Shown here piece after piece: positions 59,995 through 64,000 of a stretch of DNA of 64,000 nt (its first letter is position 1; the number at the start of each line of letters is the position of its first letter). The DNA lies in contig CM037596.1 of the NCBI GenBank assembly GCA_021018995.1, positions 6,647,501 through 6,711,500 on the forward strand. The letters run 5' to 3'. A model generated the notes under the pieces. It was not told the DNA's origin, did no database searches, and saw only the letters and a list, made by a program, of their open reading frames with translations. The position numbers and the translations under genes were made by a program. The DNA comes from Chloranthus sessilifolius. Its lineage: Eukaryota > Streptophyta > Magnoliopsida > Chloranthales > Chloranthaceae.

Positions 59995-62894
59995 ATGTCG
60001 AAGATGAATCCGTTAAAGCCCTTTGAAAAATGTACAGGTATAAGTGTTAGAAAATTTTACATGCATTGCAACGAAGAGAGGAAGAGGATATTAGAGGAAT
60101 CAATTTTTGGTCATCTGTTTAGGATTTCTGATAAATTGATCTTTATTGGAGACTTGGTTGATGCAATTTTAAGCTTTTGGATAAAAGATAACATGTTTAA
60201 AATGAAGAACACCAAATTAGTTTTGCAAGAGGCAGATATATCACTGATTTTAGGATTAAATATGTTGGATAAATTTGAAGAAAATGAGTCTGAGCAAATG
60301 ACTATAAGAGAAGAGGAAACCATTTGGTACAAATTCTTTAGGAAACAGCCGGCTAGAAGATCTCGTATCGAAGAAGTAATAGATAGTACCCATATTTCCG
60401 AAGATGAATATTTGAAATTATCGTTGTTGTTTCTTGTATGCTCCTTTCTACTTCCGGAAACATATCAGGAAGTTGATAATAAATATTTAAAGTTAGTTGA
60501 TAACTTAGAATACTTCAACCAATATCCGTGGGGGCTTGAAGTTTACAATAATTTAGTTGATTGCATAAAAAAAGCAATTGGGAGAAGAGAATAGGCAAAA
60601 GTCTCGAAAAAAGGACAATACAACATATACGATTGCACTATTGCGTTATAGATATAGGCGTTGGAGCACTTTCCTGGAATCGACACTCCTCATACACAAA
60701 TGAAAAATCAATTTCCGAGGCTAATGAAATGGGAAGCTCTAAGAGTCAACCGTACTCTAAATTATTACAGAGAAAAAAATTCTTAAGTCTCCGATAATTG
60801 TCGAATTTGATTATGAGAAATACGAACTACAATATCTATCGGTTCGATAATTCTTCAGTCAAAGGGAGAAAGAAAGAGAACGATTAGTTGAAGAATCGAT
60901 AAAAAAAATGGATTGCCCTACCGAAAAAAGGGAATACCCATCAAAAGAATAAGAGATAAGTGAAGAATATGATGAAGATAATGATGACGACGATGATGAT
61001 AACAGTGATGATAATGAAGAATACGAATTCGTATTACGTCATCAAGAAGAATTAAAGGAGAAGCCAATAATTAGATAACAACCAGTTAGACATCTCGAGC
61101 TCCTAAATGAAGTTAAGGAGTTTAGAAAAGAATGTTCGTCCCTACGTAATGTTGTTATAGAAATGAAGGGCGATTTCAAGCGTGCTTTCACTGTGTTAAA
61201 AGGGCAGGCAATCACAATTGAGCAGCAGGGAATGGAAAATAAGAGTTTAAAAGAGGAAGTAGTGTCTTTAAAGCAAGAGTTAGAAAAGTTCAGGAGTGAA
61301 AATATTGTAATTAGGAACGAACTTGCAAAGGTTAAATCTCATTTGACAAAGGTATAAAACTAGTCTTATTTGTTATATTTATAATTATTTTTTAATCTTA
61401 TTTTGAGTAAATTTATTCAATATTATTTTTTAATAATTTTATAGCGGACCGCTATCCGGTATAGCGGTTCGCTATGAAATTTCTATATTTAACTTTTGTT
61501 TTTTTTACCTTATATAGGATGAAATTCTCTCTACAGTACTATTTGAAACCTTTGTTACTCCTAAATCTCCTGCCCCAGCATCAGCCCCTCAGCCCCCATC
61601 AGCTTCTAACCCCTCTTCTCCTCATCACCATGTCCCAATCACTCATCACCCTATCCCAATCACTCAAACTTCTAAATCCCAACCGCCGGTTGAAGATATA
61701 GATAAAGGGGTTGATCTACCAGTAACTCAGCCAATTGTTGAGTCGTAACCGACGTCTCTTAAACCCTTATTAGTGAAGAGTCCTACTTCTACTAAGGGCA
61801 CGTTATACAAGCTTCGAACTCGAACCAAAAGAAAGTCTCCAGCGGAAAAAATCACTACAAATAAAAGAATAAAAATGGAAGAAAAAGAAGAGGTTCCAGA
61901 GTCAATGAAACATAAATTTATGACGAGCTTTTGGAATCGGCCTGCGGATGACGATTTAGTGATCGTTAATACTATCTCCGGTCTAGACGTCACCATAGGG
62001 CATTTAAAGCTTTTAAAAGGAAAATTGTGGCTCGATAACGAAGTTATGGATTTGTATTTTAAAGTTTTAGACAGTAGAAATGATAATATGTTCATAGAAA
62101 TAGCGGAAAAGAGTTGATTTGCATCGGCCTCTATATTGGTATAGTTTTTATTTTTTATTTTTTGATTTTATGATTTAATTTATTTATCTATCTTTATTTA
62201 CGTCATAAATAGATTCAAATAATGAGTTATTTTAATATTAAATTTCAGACCTTAATTATAGCGAACCATTTAAAGTTTCAAAAATTCGTCCGTGATGAAA
62301 ATTTAGAGCCAATGAATGAAAAAGGTAGATGGGAAGCCTATTGCGATAGGTGACAGATTCTTCACCATGCCAAGCCGCTTACGACACTCCTTCGAAATAC
62401 CTCACACGGTATTAATGCTATCGATTGTGAGACGGTAAGTTATTTTTTGATAGCGATCACACTTTTAAAGTTTATTAATTAACACATTACTAATTAGATT
62501 TACGATTGCACGCAGATATATTTTCCAATGCATAGTCAGAGACACCATCATTGGGCATTGGCTATCGTTTCTGTAACGGATCACGTTGTAAAGTTGATAG
62601 ACCCTGCCGACTGAGAGTGTTTGAAGAAGTTTGATACGCACAAAGATTCGTTGATACATCATCTGCCGCGACTTCTTCACACTGTCGGATTGAGTTCTGC
62701 TCTCGATCAGAAATGACAACTTACTGTCCTAGATAGTGTTAATCTTTCCCTCCAAAAGAACGGTTGGGACTGTGGGGTTTTCGTGCTGAAATATGTTGAA
62801 TACTTTTTCTAGCGGAGGAAAGTAAATTTTCAAGAGAAAGACATGCATCGATTTCGAGCTGAAATTGGACATTTATTGTTCACGTTTGGGACTT
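59995..62894 (+). pseudogene. DUF1985 - coiled coil - ULP1 cysteine protease gene (transposon-borne)
   Basis: Exon with ATG at 59995 (MSKMNPLKPF) encodes an N-terminal DUF1985-like domain (FGHLFRISDKLIF, then DAILSFWI; LSLLFLVCSFLLP) to a stop at 60592. A low-complexity acidic part (60930-61060) and a coiled coil follow (61163-61350, heptads such as EEVVSLKQELEKF). An intron (61351-61517) gives way to a proline-rich linker and the C48 protease: KLWLDNEVMDLYFKVL (about 62020), intron 62139-62248, intron 62435-62515, HHWALAIV (catalytic His), LIDPAD (Asp) and NGWDCGVFVLKYVEYF (Cys). ULP1 enzymes cut SUMO from targets. At least six in-frame stops, four of them TGA where relatives have Trp, make it a pseudogene. 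This domain pair is known from Mutator-like elements (KI-MULE type). The longer upstream frame (59839) only translates the TAGCG repeats. Confidence 0.83.
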
Positions 62895-63181
62895 AGTTTT
62901 TATTTTTTCACTGGTTTATTTTATTTTGTATATTATGATTCAAATTATTGGGATAATGAATACATTTTTTGTATACTTCGAGGTCCAACAAGAAAACCAA
63001 TTACAATTTTAATCACGAATTGACACAAACTCAAGATCAAATCAAGTCATGTTTAAGACTCTGAGTAGGTGTTCACATTATTCAAATTTAACTCCCTAAA
63101 TCATAATTCATGGTTAATGAAAAATTTTATTGACTAATAAAGACTAAAAAAAGTAATTTTATATTCTAACAAATTTACAAG
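62895..63181. other. Spacer between ULP1 gene and transposase
   Basis: About 290 bp, AT-rich, between two convergent genes; both 3' ends probably terminate here. Confidence 0.5.
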
Positions 63182-64000
63182 AGCGGCGGTTATGTTCGTA
63201 TTCATTACAATTTTTACACCGTAGTGGTCGAACTTTGCCTTTAGATCATATCCTCCTTTTCTTGGCGACCGGCTTGACATATCTTGTGCGGAGGCAAAAC
63301 CTTAATGTCTTCCCTTATAACTGCCCATTGGAGCTTATCAACGGTCGGAACAAATTGATCTTTATAAGTTTCCCTAAATAAGGCACTGGTAAACCAATGA
63401 TCACAAAATTGATGAATCTCTTTATCATTATTCCCGCGCGATAATGCAGCGATCGCATGCGAACATGGTAATCCAAGGATAACCCAACGTCTGCATGTAC
63501 TCGTTCGTTTCTTTAGATCGACACTGTGAGTGTATTGCTCACGTTTAACTTGAAATGTATCGCAACCATAGGGAATAACGTTCTTTCGACGGGCCCACCC
63601 TGAATTTCATGTTATGTGCTCTTCTGCCATCGGTGTCAACTCGTGTGTCATTTTATTTCCTTCTTCCTGACGCCGAAGGTAGAATTCAGCTACCTTCGTG
63701 TGAATAGTTTCTAATATTGTCACAATCGGTTCCTCTCTAGCTATCTTCAACACACTGTTTATGCTTTTAGCTATATTTATTGTCAACATATCATAACGCT
63801 TTCCTGAAAAATATGCGCACACCCAGAAATGGTCACCGACTTCTTTAATCCATGTTATACATTCCGGGGGGGGGCCTAGTCTTGTACTTTTCGTAAAATT
63901 CTTTTAAATTTTACCTCCGAGAATGCACTGGCAGTAACCCAAAACAGCGGTGTCGGTGTCAACTCGTGTGCCATTTTATTTCCTTCTTCCTGACGCCGAA
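63182..64000 (-). pseudogene. Mutator-like transposase, C-terminal part, runs off the window
   Basis: Minus strand. From the right: KRYDMLTINIAKSINSVLK and REEPIVTILE (63740-63800), typical of MULE transposases after the DDE core. Then the SWIM zinc finger, SVDLKKRTSTCRRW then LGLPCSHAIAAL (63440-63530), and a tail ending in a zinc knuckle CKNCNEYEHNRRSC (63182-63230). Stops at 63606 and in the tail near 63250. It converges on the ULP1 gene, the arrangement of ULP1-carrying MULEs. The catalytic core lies beyond base 64000. A 49-base block is duplicated (63632-63680, 63952-64000), so the edge is rearranged. Confidence 0.85.
63632..64000. repeat. Direct repeat of 49 bases in the transposase
   Basis: GGTGTCAACTCGTGTG(T/C)CATTTTATTTCC...GACGCCGAA occurs at 63632-63680 and at 63952-64000, 320 bp apart, the second copy cut by the window edge. 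Between them is a G9 run (63867-63875). Confidence 0.8.

Noticed and set aside
62100..62820. TGA-for-Trp as genetic recoding
   Set aside because: Intact Trp TGG codons and other stops occur in the same gene and this is nuclear plant DNA; mutation is the simpler cause.
1..64000. tRNA, rRNA or known small-RNA genes
   Set aside because: I saw no cloverleaf with conserved A/B boxes; the only tRNA-related words are the 12-base retrotransposon primer sites.

Overview
The window is plant nuclear DNA, very probably from a flowering plant. It has GT-AG introns of plant type, Ty3/gypsy and Ty1/copia retrotransposons with an initiator-Met tRNA primer site, LINE tails, CACTA, hAT-like and Mutator-like elements, and a plant-type MATE transporter. 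I cannot name the species. Cellular genes are sparse and most of the sequence is transposon, often nested.

Layout: 1-1017 is simple-sequence-rich and looks like a transcript leader, broken by a Ty3/gypsy element on the minus strand (1023-10142, TSD TTTAT). After 4.6 kb of AT-rich sequence comes an importin-alpha pseudogene with a tandemly duplicated exon block (14902-16195). A MATE/DTX efflux transporter then runs from 16756 to 53167 on the plus strand. It has 8 exons, and the joined reading frame is open for 502 codons. Its first intron is about 30.8 kb (17071-47841).

That intron holds, in order: a long-TIR DNA element (17328-23741) containing one solo LTR and an hAT-like MITE that is itself split by a second solo LTR; a decayed Ty1/copia element (24414-30980); a copia fragment split by a 1.16 kb non-autonomous LTR element (32415-33576); a CACTA-type MITE containing an hAT-like MITE; a second Ty3/gypsy element (35168-45328); a 5'-truncated LINE; and two small MITEs. 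The later MATE introns carry further MITEs. 3' of the gene are more MITEs and a second LINE tail. The window ends in a Mutator-like element with a DUF1985/ULP1-protease gene (plus strand) facing a SWIM-domain transposase (minus strand) that runs off the edge.

The most unusual signal is that the two Ty3/gypsy elements carry what look like spliceosomal introns in their polyprotein genes. One lies between the gag zinc knuckle and the protease in both copies (137 and 123 bp, conserved 5' end, frame restored by removal). A second, 82 bp, sits in the 3' part of the integrase region of the second element and is exactly absent from the first. Other points of note are a retained giant intron in an apparently intact gene, a capsid-less gag with a duplicated zinc-knuckle block, a gypsy element with an extra ORF downstream of a pol that lacks its RT active site, and palindrome-rich, tandemly expanded LTRs. 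All retroelement coding regions seen here are broken.
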